NCBI GenBank assembly: GCA_039795165.1
Contig: JBDKER010000007.1
Coordinates: 62,001 to 126,000, forward strand
Source: V1-33 sp039795165
Lineage (GTDB): Bacteria; Verrucomicrobiota; Verrucomicrobiia; Verrucomicrobiales; V1-33
Length of the DNA: 64,000 nucleotides
Direction: 5' to 3'
The position numbers and the translations under genes are program-made. The notes under the pieces are model-generated. The model was not told the DNA's origin, searched no databases, and was given only the letters and a program-made list of their open reading frames with translations. Of this stretch, positions 1 to 8,139 are shown in pieces. Positions within the stretch are counted from its first letter, which is position 1. Each line of letters starts with the position of its first letter.

Positions 1-397
1 GGTCGATGTGACGCGGAACGTGCGGGAATTCACAGCGCTGGTGCGTGCCGAGGTATTCCGGTTCCTGCGTCCGCTGGCTTCGGGGAATTACGATGGGGCG
101 GTGGCCATGCTGGTGGCCGCTCCGGGGCAGGCGTGGTCGGCAGACCGGCTGGGCGAGGCGATTGATGGGTACTATGAGGATCACGAAAGAATCCGCCTTG
201 ATCCCGAGGCGCGGAATGGCCGGCATACGCATGTGGAGATCAGTCAGGACGGCCGGTCCTGGCGGGTTTGTCAGGTACTGATTGATCCGGATGGGGCGAA
301 TGACTGGCAGGCTGAGTTCCGGGTGGATCTGGCAGCGGCGAGGGAGAGCGGGCGGCCGTCACTGGAACTGGTGCGGGTTGGTCCGGTGGTTGAGTGA
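1..397 (+). CDS. C-terminal DUF3516 region of a DEAD/DEAH-box helicase (5' end outside window)
   Basis: This frame is open to the left edge, so the gene starts upstream and only about 130 residues are visible. The segment REFTALVRAEVFRFLRPLA, the acidic stretch around YYEDHERI, and the closing WRVCQVLIDPDGANDW block resemble the DUF3516 domain found at the C-terminus of some superfamily 2 DEAD/DEAH helicases. In those proteins it follows the two RecA-like domains. A GTG at position 8 could be mistaken for a start, but the homology-like pattern begins immediately and the codon upstream is open, so a truncated C-terminus is the better reading. No helicase motif lies inside the window. The family call is from memory of the domain pattern and cannot be checked here. 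Confidence 0.55.
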   Translation, partial: VDVTRNVREFTALVRAEVFRFLRPLASGNYDGAVAMLVAAPGQAWSADRLGEAIDGYYEDHERIRLDPEARNGRHTHVEISQDGRSWRVCQVLIDPDGANDWQAEFRVDLAAARESGRPSLELVRVGPVVE

Positions 398-469
398 GGG
401 GAGAGTGCTCAAGCGGGTCGCGCGGCTGGTGGGGGTGCGCGGTGTGGTTCCCGGGTCGTGGTGGAAACG

Positions 470-514
470 GGCAGAAAGAAGCCCGGCCTGCGCGTTGGGG
501 CGGGCAGGCCGGGC
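470..514 (-). terminator. Rho-independent terminator for the minus-strand TIM-barrel gene
   Basis: An 11-bp perfect inverted repeat (gcccggcctgc at 481-491 and its complement at 504-514) encloses a 12-nt loop. Read on the minus strand the hairpin is followed by TTCTTTCTG, a U-rich tract. It lies between two convergent genes, downstream of the stop at 546. The plus-strand side has no U tract, so it probably serves mainly the minus strand. Confidence 0.65.
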
Positions 515-545
515 CGTGAATGGTTGCTGGAGGTTGGTGGCCGGG

Positions 546-1409
546 TCAGGCGACGATGGGGGCGAGGTTATCGCGGCACCACTGACCGTTCTGGAGGGTG
601 ACGCCGTCTGGGTCGTCGACGGCGACGTGGGCTTCGTCCTCGCAGATGATCCAGCCGGAGTAATTCCGCTGCACGAGCCATTCGGTGATCCGGTGGAAGT
701 CGAGTTTGCCGGTGCCCATCTGGGCCCATGGTTCCGGGCCGTTTCCGCTGAAGTCCTTGTAATGGATGTGATTGACGAGGTGGGCCCACTTATTGAGGGT
801 GGCGATGACGTCCATGCCGCCGCGGATGATGTGGCCGACGTCCGGGGTCCAGCCGGTCACTTTGGGATCGAGGCTGCTGAGGACGACGTCGTAATCTTCC
901 TGGGTACGCACCAGCGAGGCCGGCGGGCTGTTCGGGTGGTAGGAGCATTTGATGCCCATGTCGGTGGCCCGCTGGGAGACTCGGTTGACGTTGCGGGCGA
1001 CATTGAGGCGGCGGCGCTGGAGGTCTTTGGCGCGGCCGCTGGGCAGTGTCACGGTGCCGAGCATGGCTCCGGGGAAGTGCTTGAGGAGGTCCATGGTGAA
1101 GTCGGCGGCGGCGCGTTCATTGGGGAGTTCGTCTTCGTTGTCCCATGCGCACACGAGGGCGAGGCCGGCGAGTTTCATGTTGTGGGCCGCGAGAGCGTCC
1201 TTGAGGCGGTGGGGGTCGCAGAAGTCGCCGAGCCAGTATTTTCCGCAGCCGAGGGCGCTTTCCGAGATCTCGAGGACCATGGGTTCGATGCCCGTGAATC
1301 CCGCCTGGGCGGCGATTTTGATCATGTGGTCGAGCTTGTTGTCGTAGCCCTTGCCGGTGCCCTGCATGAACCAGGTGTATACTTCAGAACCGAACTGGAT
1401 GTTTCCCAT
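546..1409 (-). CDS. Sugar phosphate isomerase/epimerase-like TIM-barrel protein
   Basis: The product is a 287-residue cytoplasmic protein of the xylose isomerase-like TIM-barrel (AP endonuclease 2) superfamily. Members isomerise or epimerise sugars or inositols using a divalent metal. Putative metal ligands are the Glu in GFTGIEPMVLE, the Asp and His of TPDVGH, the His residues of HIHYKD, and the Glu of WIICEDEA, at the usual strand ends. The ATG at 1409 gives MGNIQFGSE and is preferred because the upstream frame, which runs into the end of aroC, is low-complexity and lacks family similarity. No signal peptide is seen. It is the last gene of a minus-strand group with aroC and a cytochrome-like gene and is followed by a terminator. 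The substrate cannot be deduced. Confidence 0.8.
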   Translation of the reverse strand: MGNIQFGSEVYTWFMQGTGKGYDNKLDHMIKIAAQAGFTGIEPMVLEISESALGCGKYWLGDFCDPHRLKDALAAHNMKLAGLALVCAWDNEDELPNERAAADFTMDLLKHFPGAMLGTVTLPSGRAKDLQRRRLNVARNVNRVSQRATDMGIKCSYHPNSPPASLVRTQEDYDVVLSSLDPKVTGWTPDVGHIIRGGMDVIATLNKWAHLVNHIHYKDFSGNGPEPWAQMGTGKLDFHRITEWLVQRNYSGWIICEDEAHVAVDDPDGVTLQNGQWCRDNLAPIVA

Positions 1410-1549
1410 GGGAGGTGGATGGTTGGATTGCTTGAGAAGAGGGGAAGCGGATGCAGTGTGGCGGACCCGCGTGCCCGTGGTGATGGCTAGCTGGGAAGAC
1501 CTGGCGAGACAAGTCTGGAATTCGGGCGCGGGCGCGGAACGTGTTGCGG

Positions 1550-2641
1550 TCAGGGTCGGCCGCACTGGGCGTGCTGGCGGAGGAGGTGGTCGGCGATAAC
1601 GAGGAGGGTCATGGCTTCGACCATGGGAACGGCTCTGGGGAGAACGCAGGGGTCGTGACGTCCGCGGCCTTTGAGGGTGGTGTCCTCGTGCGGGTCGGCG
1701 GTGACCGTGAGTTGTTCGTGCATGACGGTGGCGACTGGTTTGAAGGCGACGCGGAAGGTGATGGGTTCGCCGTTGGAGATGCCGCCTTGGACGCCGCCGG
1801 AGCGGTTGCTGGTGGTGCGGACGCGGCCTTCCTGCATGCGGAAGGGGTCGTTGTGTTCGCGTCCGGAGAGAAGTGTTCCGGCGAAGCCGCTACCGACTTC
1901 GAAGCCCTTGGTGGCGGGCAGGCTGAGCATGGCTTTGGCGAGGTCGGCGTCGAGTTTGTCGAAGACGGGTTCTCCGAGACCTGGTGGGCAGTTGCGGACG
2001 GTGCAGGCGACGACTCCGCCGACGCTGTTGCCTTCGGCGCGCATGGTTTTGATGAGGTTGGTCATCGGTTCCACGGCGTCTGGGTCGGCGGTCCGCACGA
2101 TATTGCTTTCGACCATGGCGGCGGTGACGGTGGCGGGGTCGACGGTGGCCCTGAGGTGCTGGATGCTTTCGACCCATGCGATGACTTCGAGGCTGGGGGC
2201 GAAGTGGGCGATGACCTTGCGGGCGACGGCGGCGGCGGCGACGCGGCCGATGGTTTCGCGGGCGCTGGAGCGGCCTCCGCCCTGCCAGTTGCGGATGCCG
2301 TATTTGGCATCGTAGGTGTAGTCGGCGTGGCTGGGACGGTATTTGGAAGCCATTTCCGAGTAGGCTTCCGGGCGGGCGTCCTCGTTGCGGACCATGATGG
2401 AGATGGGCGATCCGAGGGTGAGGCCATCGAAGACGCCCGAGAGGATTTCGCAGCGGTCGAGTTCCTTGCGAGGGGTGACGATTTCGCTCTGGCCGGGGCG
2501 GCGGCGGTCGAGGTCCTGCTGGATATCTTCCGTGGAGAGGGGCAGGCGGGGAGGGCAGCCGTCGATGACTACGCCGACGCCGCCGCCGTGGCTTTCACCC
2601 CATGTGGAAACGCGGAACAACTGACCCCATTGGCTTGACAT
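1550..2641 (-). CDS. aroC: Chorismate synthase
   Basis: The product catalyses the last shikimate step, 5-enolpyruvylshikimate-3-phosphate to chorismate, with reduced FMN. The 363-residue length is typical. Visible signatures are the N-terminal FRVSTWGESHGGGVG with the conserved His, RRRPGQS, the GGGRSSARETIGRVAAAAVAR block, TSNRSGGVQGGISNG, and the C-terminal GRHDPCVLPRAVPMVEAM. The start MSSQWGQLFR at 2641 matches the family N-terminus, although the frame stays open much further upstream. It lies 55 bp after the cytochrome-like gene and 140 bp before the TIM-barrel gene on the same strand. With tyrA and aroA elsewhere in the window it points to a complete chorismate route in this organism. 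Confidence 0.97.
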   Translation of the reverse strand: MSSQWGQLFRVSTWGESHGGGVGVVIDGCPPRLPLSTEDIQQDLDRRRPGQSEIVTPRKELDRCEILSGVFDGLTLGSPISIMVRNEDARPEAYSEMASKYRPSHADYTYDAKYGIRNWQGGGRSSARETIGRVAAAAVARKVIAHFAPSLEVIAWVESIQHLRATVDPATVTAAMVESNIVRTADPDAVEPMTNLIKTMRAEGNSVGGVVACTVRNCPPGLGEPVFDKLDADLAKAMLSLPATKGFEVGSGFAGTLLSGREHNDPFRMQEGRVRTTSNRSGGVQGGISNGEPITFRVAFKPVATVMHEQLTVTADPHEDTTLKGRGRHDPCVLPRAVPMVEAMTLLVIADHLLRQHAQCGRP

Positions 2642-2696
2642 AATGGGGACGGGATAGATCCCGGAACGGGGGCGGGCAAGTCGGGAAAAGCGTGGT

Positions 2697-4001
2697 TCAG
2701 GATTGTTTCCAGGAGTCCGGCAGGTCCTTTTTGGTGGTGCGGAGGATCTGGAGGATGTCCGCGCGTTCGCCAGGGCCGAGGTGTTCGAAGCCGCGGACTG
2801 GGCTGGTGGCTGTGAGGATGGCGAGGAGGCGGTCGTAGAGGAGGAGGCGGAAGCGTTCCGGCAGGGCGTCCCACTGGGCGCTGTAGATGAGGTAGCTGCA
2901 GCGGTACTTGAAGAGCCGGGTGAGCAGCTGGAAGTCCTTGAGGGATTTTCCTTCCGGGGAGGCTCTGCGGTTGGCTCTGAAGGCGTCCTGGAAATCGCGG
3001 GATCCGTCGATGCCACCGTTGGGCATTTCGGCTTCCCCGCAGAAGAGCAGACACTGGAGGACCTTCTGCGCGTGGCTGTCGGCGACAATTTTCGTGGAGC
3101 CGACGAATTCGTCCGTTTCCGGTTCGTTCAGTTCGCGGCGGAGAGCTTTCTGGCGGGTGATGGCGCTGCGGAGGTCGTAGGCGGCCTCGGTGAGGCGGCT
3201 GTGCATGGCGACCTGGTGTTCAAGGGTCATGAGGGCGACGATGTCGCTGTCCGGGCGGAGGTATCGTGATGTGTTGAAGTGTCCGCTGAGGTCGGTGAGG
3301 TTCGCGCCCTTTTCCCGGTCGAGATCGACGCTGGAGCCGCGGACCGTGGCGGTTGTGTTGCCCATGTGGCGTGAGTCGCCGTGTTTTCCGGTGACGTACC
3401 AGCCGCCCCATCTGGATTCGAGCGGGCTGGTGTGATCGATGAGGGAAGTGCCTGCCTGGAGGAGGAGACCGCCGTCGTGGTCCGTGAAGACCGAGCGGAT
3501 CATGACACCGGGGACATTATTCGTCATACTGCCGCCGTGGCAGTTCATGCAGTTTTCCGAGCGGTCGAGTCGTGGGGTGGCGCGGTCGCGGCGGTCTGGG
3601 TTAAGGAAGTAGAAGATGGGGCCGAGATGGGGGTCGATGCCTGTGAATTCGGCCATGCCGCCCGGGACCCAGCCCACGTAGCAGTCGTCGCTGAAGAACA
3701 TGGCGCGGGGAGTTGACGGGCTGATGAGGTCTTTCTGGAGGCTGGTTTTGGAGAAGACGAGCACCTGGCTGGCTTCGGGGACGCCGAGCGCGGCAAGCAT
3801 CTGGCGCATCATGGCCTTGGGATCCGCTGGATCGATGGAGATGCGGCCGGCGCGGAAGTCGTCGTCCAGTTTGGTGCAGGGGTCGTGGAGCGGGGAGGAG
3901 AAGTAGTTGTGGGGTTCCTCCTCGTAATCGACCCGCTGGGCTGGGGCCGCGAGGGGGAGGGCGCAGCAGGCGAGGCAGAGGACGGAGGCGCGCAGATTCA
4001 T
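2697..4001 (-). CDS. Exported monohaem c-type cytochrome-like protein
   Basis: This is a 434-residue protein with an N-terminal signal peptide (MNLRASVLCLACCALPLAAPAQ). A single haem c-binding motif CMNCH lies at residues 151-155, so it should be periplasmic or membrane-associated. The rest has no domain I can name. There are conserved-looking aromatic and His positions around FFSDDCYVGWVPGG, a segment WGGWYVTGKHGDSRHMGN, and a helical C-terminal half. Similar uncharacterised cytochrome-like proteins occur in planctomycetes and verrucomicrobia (family knowledge, not checked). The start at 4001 is chosen because the signal peptide begins there; further upstream the frame lacks plausible protein. 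It is the first gene of a minus-strand group leading into aroC; a functional link to aroC is unlikely. Confidence 0.7.
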   Translation of the reverse strand: MNLRASVLCLACCALPLAAPAQRVDYEEEPHNYFSSPLHDPCTKLDDDFRAGRISIDPADPKAMMRQMLAALGVPEASQVLVFSKTSLQKDLISPSTPRAMFFSDDCYVGWVPGGMAEFTGIDPHLGPIFYFLNPDRRDRATPRLDRSENCMNCHGGSMTNNVPGVMIRSVFTDHDGGLLLQAGTSLIDHTSPLESRWGGWYVTGKHGDSRHMGNTTATVRGSSVDLDREKGANLTDLSGHFNTSRYLRPDSDIVALMTLEHQVAMHSRLTEAAYDLRSAITRQKALRRELNEPETDEFVGSTKIVADSHAQKVLQCLLFCGEAEMPNGGIDGSRDFQDAFRANRRASPEGKSLKDFQLLTRLFKYRCSYLIYSAQWDALPERFRLLLYDRLLAILTATSPVRGFEHLGPGERADILQILRTTKKDLPDSWKQS

Positions 4002-4204
4002 GGGGAGAAGATACGGGGGCTTCCGCGGCTGCCTGACGCCTGGATTTTGGCGAAGAGGGCGCAGATTTTGCGTCGGGGAAGGTCTGTGCATGGAAGGTGT
4101 GAATTCCATTTGCAAAGCCGGAGGCACCCATTACGATCCGCCTCCCGCCGCTGGCCGTTTCCGGACAGAGGCTCAGCATATTCACCTGAAACACACACGC
4201 CGCC

Positions 4205-4309
4205 ATGGGCTCTCTCAAAAAGAGACGGAAAACCAAGATCAACAAGCACAAGCGCAAGAAACGCATGCGGGCTAACCGCCACAAGAAGCGTCTGCGCTAC
4301 AAGTCCTGA
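4205..4309 (+). CDS. Small basic AURKAIP1/COX24 (mS38-like) domain protein, probably ribosome-associated
   Basis: This 34-residue product reads MGSLKKRRKTKINKHKRKK and continues with RMRANRHKKRLRYKS. More than half of the residues are Lys or Arg. The pattern KKRRKTKINKHKRKKR corresponds to the AURKAIP1/COX24 C-terminal domain of mitochondrial small-subunit protein mS38; bacterial versions are stand-alone peptides of about this size. The expected role is RNA binding on the ribosome (family knowledge). The gene stands alone, divergent from the cytochrome-like gene, and a strong hairpin terminator lies 70 bp downstream. It ends before mutM and looks like an independent transcript. Confidence 0.8.
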   Translation: MGSLKKRRKTKINKHKRKKRMRANRHKKRLRYKS

Positions 4310-4377
4310 GGTGAATTCTGCGTGGTGCTGAGGCATCCGGAGATGATCAGACGGGACGGGCTTCCGAAGATTTCCGT

Positions 4378-4410
4378 GGCGGGCAGGTTGATCCTGCCCG
4401 CCTTTCTTTG
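4378..4410 (+). terminator. Rho-independent terminator after the small basic protein gene
   Basis: A perfect 10-bp stem (ggcgggcagg at 4378-4387, complement at 4393-4402) with a 5-nt loop is followed by TTTCTTTG. It is 69 bp after the stop of the 34-residue gene and ends just before the mutM start, separating the two transcripts. Confidence 0.85.
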
Positions 4411-4415
4411 TGGGT

Positions 4416-5204
4416 ATGCCTGAGTTGGCGGAAGTTGCATGGTATGCGCGGCAGTGGGATGCCGGGCTGGGGCAGCGGGTGGTGGCGGTGCGGGTGAGGG
4501 AAGCGGCGCGGGTGTATCGTGGGGGTGATGCGCTGGTGCTGACGGCGTCGTTGGTGGGTCGGGTGTATGAGGGGGTGGCCTTGCATGGGAAGCAGATGCT
4601 GTTCTGCTTTTCTGGTGGGGGCTGGCTGGGGGTTCATCTGGGGATGACGGGTGGGCTGGAGAGTGCGGGGCCGGGTGGGGGTGGTGGTCGGCATGATCAT
4701 CTGGAACTGGTCATGGAGCGGGTGGTGTTGATTTTCCGGGATCCGCGGATGTTTGGGAGGCTGATTTGGGAGGAATCGGAGGGAGAGCCGGTATGGTGGC
4801 GGGAACTGCCGCCGGGGGTACTGACGCGGGGGTTCCGGGTGGATTGTGTGGCTGAGGTACTGAGGCGGCGGGCGGGGACGCCGTTGAAGGCATTGCTGCT
4901 GGAGCAGGAATTCTTTCCGGGGATTGGGAACTGGATGGCGGATGAGATTCTCTGGAGGCTGCGGCTGCCGCCTGCGGTTCCGGCTGGAGAGGTGGATGCG
5001 GGGTCCCTGCATCGTGAGGTGAGGGCGGTGGCGCGCGGGGCGATGCGGACGATTGGGCGGGACTGGAGTGATCCACCGGCCGGATGGCTGTTCCGGCATC
5101 GCTGGAGAGATGGCGGGAGCTGTCCGCGGTGCGGGGCCGGGTTGGTGCGTGAAACGCTGCGGGGACGCACTGCGTGTCATTGTCCCGGGTGTCAGGCTGG
5201 GTGA
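4416..5204 (+). CDS. mutM: Formamidopyrimidine-DNA glycosylase family protein (Fpg/Nei)
   Basis: This is a base-excision repair glycosylase/AP lyase for oxidised purines, 262 residues. The start at 4416 places Pro and Glu directly after Met (MPELAEV), as needed for the catalytic N-terminal proline; the GTG two codons upstream would destroy this. Lys59 in ALHGKQMLF matches the conserved lysine of the family, and GVHLGMTGG is the usual DNA-binding turn. The helix-two-turn-helix region FFPGIGNWMADEILWRLRL is present. The C-terminal zinc finger uses C236, C239, C256 and C259, with the conserved Arg in RGRTACHC. The fourth residue is Ala instead of the more common Pro. It could be an Nei-type branch instead of strict MutM. 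mutY and xthA elsewhere in the window belong to the same repair pathway. Confidence 0.9.
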   Translation: MPELAEVAWYARQWDAGLGQRVVAVRVREAARVYRGGDALVLTASLVGRVYEGVALHGKQMLFCFSGGGWLGVHLGMTGGLESAGPGGGGGRHDHLELVMERVVLIFRDPRMFGRLIWEESEGEPVWWRELPPGVLTRGFRVDCVAEVLRRRAGTPLKALLLEQEFFPGIGNWMADEILWRLRLPPAVPAGEVDAGSLHREVRAVARGAMRTIGRDWSDPPAGWLFRHRWRDGGSCPRCGAGLVRETLRGRTACHCPGCQAG

Positions 5205-5275
5205 CATGCCGGCTGGGTGCGGCATGAAACTTGCCTCTTGCGGCGCGGGCTTCCAATCCTCTACCTCAGATTATC

Positions 5276-6880
5276 ATGACTGCCTCACTCTGGAAACGCT
5301 ACTGTGAATCACTGATCCGCTACGAGGACCTTGGGGTGAGTCTGGACTGCAGCCGGATGAATCATGATGAAGGCTATGTGCCGTCGATGGGGGCGGCTGC
5401 GGAGGCGGCCCTTGAGGCGATGCGGGCGCTGGAAGGCGGGGCGGTGGCCAATCCGGATGAGGGCCGCATGGTGGGGCATTACTGGCTGCGGACGCCCGGG
5501 CTGGCTCCGACTGAGGCGATCCGTGCCGAGATTGAGCGGGATGCGGCGGCGGCGCGGGAATTTGCGGTGGCGGTGCACGAAGGACGGGTGGCTCCGCAGC
5601 GGGGTGGCCGGTTCCGGCGGCTGCTGGTGATTGGGATTGGCGGGTCGGCGCTGGGGCCGCAGCTGGTGGCAGACTGTCTGGTCGATGGCTGGAGGGCTCC
5701 GCTGCAGACGAGTTTCTTTGACAACACGGATCCTGACGGGATGCAGCGGGTGCTTGGGGGGATTGGTGGAGAGATTGCGCAGACGCTGACCGTGGTCATT
5801 TCCAAGAGCGGGGGAACGCCGGAGACCCGCAACGGGATGCTGGAGGCGAAGGCATTTTATGAGCGGCACGGGCTTGATTTCGCGGCGCATGCCGTGGCGG
5901 TCACGGGAACTGCGGCGGGTGGTATCCGGAGCCGGCTCGAACAGTATGCGCTGGAGCATGGCTGGCTGCGGATTTTTCCGATGACCGACTGGGTGGGTGG
6001 GCGGACTTCGGTGATGAGCACGGTGGGGCTGGTGCCGGCTGCGCTGCAGGGGGTGGATACTGTGCAGTTTCTGGCGGGGGCAGCGGCCATGGATGCGAAG
6101 ACGCGGTCGTTGCCGCCCGCGCAGAATCTTTCCATGATGCTGGCGCTCATGTGGCATCATGCCACGGGAGGGCGCGGGGCGAAGGACATGGTGGTGCTGC
6201 CGTACAAGGACCGGCTCATTCTGCTGAGCCGGTATCTGCAGCAACTCGTGATGGAGTCGCTTGGCAAGGAGCTGGATCTGGCTGGGAATACCGTCCACCA
6301 GGGCATTGCGGTCTATGGAAACAAGGGATCGACCGATCAGCATGCGTACGTGCAGCAGCTGCGTGATGGGGTGAACAATTTCTTTGCGGTGTTTCTGGAG
6401 GTCCGCGAGGGAGGCGGTGCGGATCTGCCGGTCGAGGTGGAGCCGGGGGTGACGAGTGCGGATTATCTGCAGGGATTTCTGCGCGGCACGCGGCAGGCGC
6501 TGCATGACAATGGCCGGGAGAGCCTGACGATCAGCATTGCGAGAGTGGATGCCTTCAGTCTGGGCATGCTCATTGCGGCATTCGAGCGTGCGGTGGGATT
6601 CTATGCACAGCTGGTGGGGGTCAATGCCTATCATCAGCCCGGGGTGGAGGCAGGGAAGAAGGCGGCGGCGGAATTCCTTGAGCGGCTGCAGAAGGTGCGG
6701 GGGCAGTTGGGTGGGCTGGCGGTGACGGCCGACGAGGTGGCGCAGGCGGTTGGGATTGACCCTGAGGATGCCTACCATGCGCTTACGCATCTGGCGTCCA
6801 ATGCGGCCAATGCGGGCGGGGTGGAGCGGGAGCCAGGAGGTCATCCCGCGGCTGATCGCTTCCGCAGCATTCAGGGCTGA
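5276..6880 (+). CDS. pgi: Glucose-6-phosphate isomerase
   Basis: The product interconverts glucose-6-phosphate and fructose-6-phosphate in glycolysis and gluconeogenesis (534 residues, cytoplasmic). Signatures are GIGGSALGPQ, the phosphate-binding VVISKSGGTPETRN, the PGI signature DWVGGRTSVMSTVGL, the active-site region QGIAVYGNKGSTDQHAYVQQ and a C-terminal AYHQPGVEAGK. The start MTASLWKRY at 5276 follows a clearly non-conserved leader in the same frame. The last about 60 residues form an extra helical segment (DEVAQAVGIDPEDAYHAL). The 3' end overlaps the 3' end of the convergent argJ by 10 bp, so transcription from the two sides collides there. Confidence 0.96.
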   Translation: MTASLWKRYCESLIRYEDLGVSLDCSRMNHDEGYVPSMGAAAEAALEAMRALEGGAVANPDEGRMVGHYWLRTPGLAPTEAIRAEIERDAAAAREFAVAVHEGRVAPQRGGRFRRLLVIGIGGSALGPQLVADCLVDGWRAPLQTSFFDNTDPDGMQRVLGGIGGEIAQTLTVVISKSGGTPETRNGMLEAKAFYERHGLDFAAHAVAVTGTAAGGIRSRLEQYALEHGWLRIFPMTDWVGGRTSVMSTVGLVPAALQGVDTVQFLAGAAAMDAKTRSLPPAQNLSMMLALMWHHATGGRGAKDMVVLPYKDRLILLSRYLQQLVMESLGKELDLAGNTVHQGIAVYGNKGSTDQHAYVQQLRDGVNNFFAVFLEVREGGGADLPVEVEPGVTSADYLQGFLRGTRQALHDNGRESLTISIARVDAFSLGMLIAAFERAVGFYAQLVGVNAYHQPGVEAGKKAAAEFLERLQKVRGQLGGLAVTADEVAQAVGIDPEDAYHALTHLASNAANAGGVEREPGGHPAADRFRSIQG

Positions 6881-8124
6881 ACCGGGGCGGCGTATTCCGT
6901 GCGGTTGAAGTCGACGTATTCCTGGGAGAGGTCGCTGGTGTAGACCGTGTAGGTGGCCTCGCCGAGGTTTAGGTCGATGGTGACGCGGAATTCCGGTTTG
7001 GCGACGGCTTTGCGGAGGATATCGATGGGTGTGCCTGCGGCGATCCCGTTGCGGGTGGCGATGTGGCCATCGAAGTAGATTTCGATGAGTTCCTCCTGGA
7101 TGCGGGCGCGGCTGTATCCGATGGCGTGCATGACGCGGCCCCAGTTGGGGTCGCCGCCGTTCCATGAGCATTTGACGAGGAGGGAATTGGCGACGGTTTC
7201 GGCGACTTTGCGGGCGTCCATGTGGGTGGCGGCTCCCTTGACGTGGATTTCGACGAACTTGGTGACGCGTTCGCCATCGGCGACGATCATGCGGGCGAGC
7301 TGGAGCATGAGCCATTCGAGGGCGCTGCGGAATGTTTCGTAGTGCTGGCCGGTGGTGCTGATGCGGCGGTTTCCGGCGCGGCCGCTGGCCATGACGATGA
7401 CGGTGTCGTTGGTGCTGGTATCGCCGTCGATGGTGATGCGGTTGAAGCTGTTCTGGACGCAGTCATTCACGCAGGTTTTGAGGAGGGCCTGGGAGATGGC
7501 GCAGTCGGTGGTGATGAAGCAGAGCATGGTGCCCATGCTGGGGCTGATCATGCCGGCTCCCTTGGCGATGCCGCCGATGCGGATGGTGTGCTGGCCGATG
7601 GCGACTTCGATGGCGATGGACTTCGGCCGGGTATCGCTGGTCATGATGGCCTCGGCTGCGGCGGCGGGGTGTGCGCGGTTCAGTCCGCGGGTGAGGTCCT
7701 GGATTTTCGGCGTGATGCGGTCCATGGGCATGGGCACGCCGATGATGCCGGTGGAGGCGACGAGAACCTGGGAGGGGCGCAGGCCGAGTTCGCGGGCGGT
7801 GAGGACGGCCATGGCTTTGGCGTCCTTCATGCCGACGGGTCCGGTGCAGGCGTTTGCGTTGCCGCTGTTGATGATGACGGCGCGGACATCGGCGGCGCGG
7901 AGGTGGGCCTGGCAGAGGCGGACTGGGGCGGCTTTTACCTTGTTGGTGGTGAAGGCGGCGGCGGTGCTGCAGGGTGAGTCGGCGTGGACGAGGGCGAGGT
8001 CGAGCCGCAGTTTGGCTGGGTTCTTGATGCCGCAGGCGACGGCGTGGGCGCGGAAACCTTCGGCGGCGCAGATGCCGCCATCGATGACGCGGTAGGGACT
8101 GGTTCTCGACTGCATGGGAGGCAT
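6871..8124 (-). CDS. argJ: Bifunctional glutamate N-acetyltransferase/amino-acid acetyltransferase ArgJ
   Basis: The product transfers the acetyl group from N-acetylornithine to glutamate (and may use acetyl-CoA), closing the cyclic arginine pathway; 417 residues. The self-cleavage site is visible as GMISPSMGTML, with Thr199 the predicted N-terminal nucleophile of the beta chain; Gly198 replaces the common Ala. Other signatures are INSGNANACTG, ASTGIIGVPMPMDRI, GDTSTNDTV and the SWNGGDPNWGRVMHAIGYS block near the end. It lies 15 bp downstream of argC on the same strand, forming an argC-argJ operon. Its end overlaps that of the convergent pgi. Confidence 0.97.
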   Translation of the reverse strand: MPPMQSRTSPYRVIDGGICAAEGFRAHAVACGIKNPAKLRLDLALVHADSPCSTAAAFTTNKVKAAPVRLCQAHLRAADVRAVIINSGNANACTGPVGMKDAKAMAVLTARELGLRPSQVLVASTGIIGVPMPMDRITPKIQDLTRGLNRAHPAAAAEAIMTSDTRPKSIAIEVAIGQHTIRIGGIAKGAGMISPSMGTMLCFITTDCAISQALLKTCVNDCVQNSFNRITIDGDTSTNDTVIVMASGRAGNRRISTTGQHYETFRSALEWLMLQLARMIVADGERVTKFVEIHVKGAATHMDARKVAETVANSLLVKCSWNGGDPNWGRVMHAIGYSRARIQEELIEIYFDGHIATRNGIAAGTPIDILRKAVAKPEFRVTIDLNLGEATYTVYTSDLSQEYVDFNRTEYAAPVQP

Positions 8125-8139
8125 GCGTTTAGAGGTGTG

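Noticed and set aside
282..1490. 402-residue open frame on the plus strand
   Set aside because: It is antisense to the TIM-barrel gene, Gly/Val/Ala-rich and without recognisable motif or ribosome-binding site.
5309..7315. 668-residue open frame on the minus strand
   Set aside because: It is antisense to pgi and overlaps argJ in another frame. Composition is Arg/His/Pro-rich; such long frames arise from the G+C-rich codon pattern.
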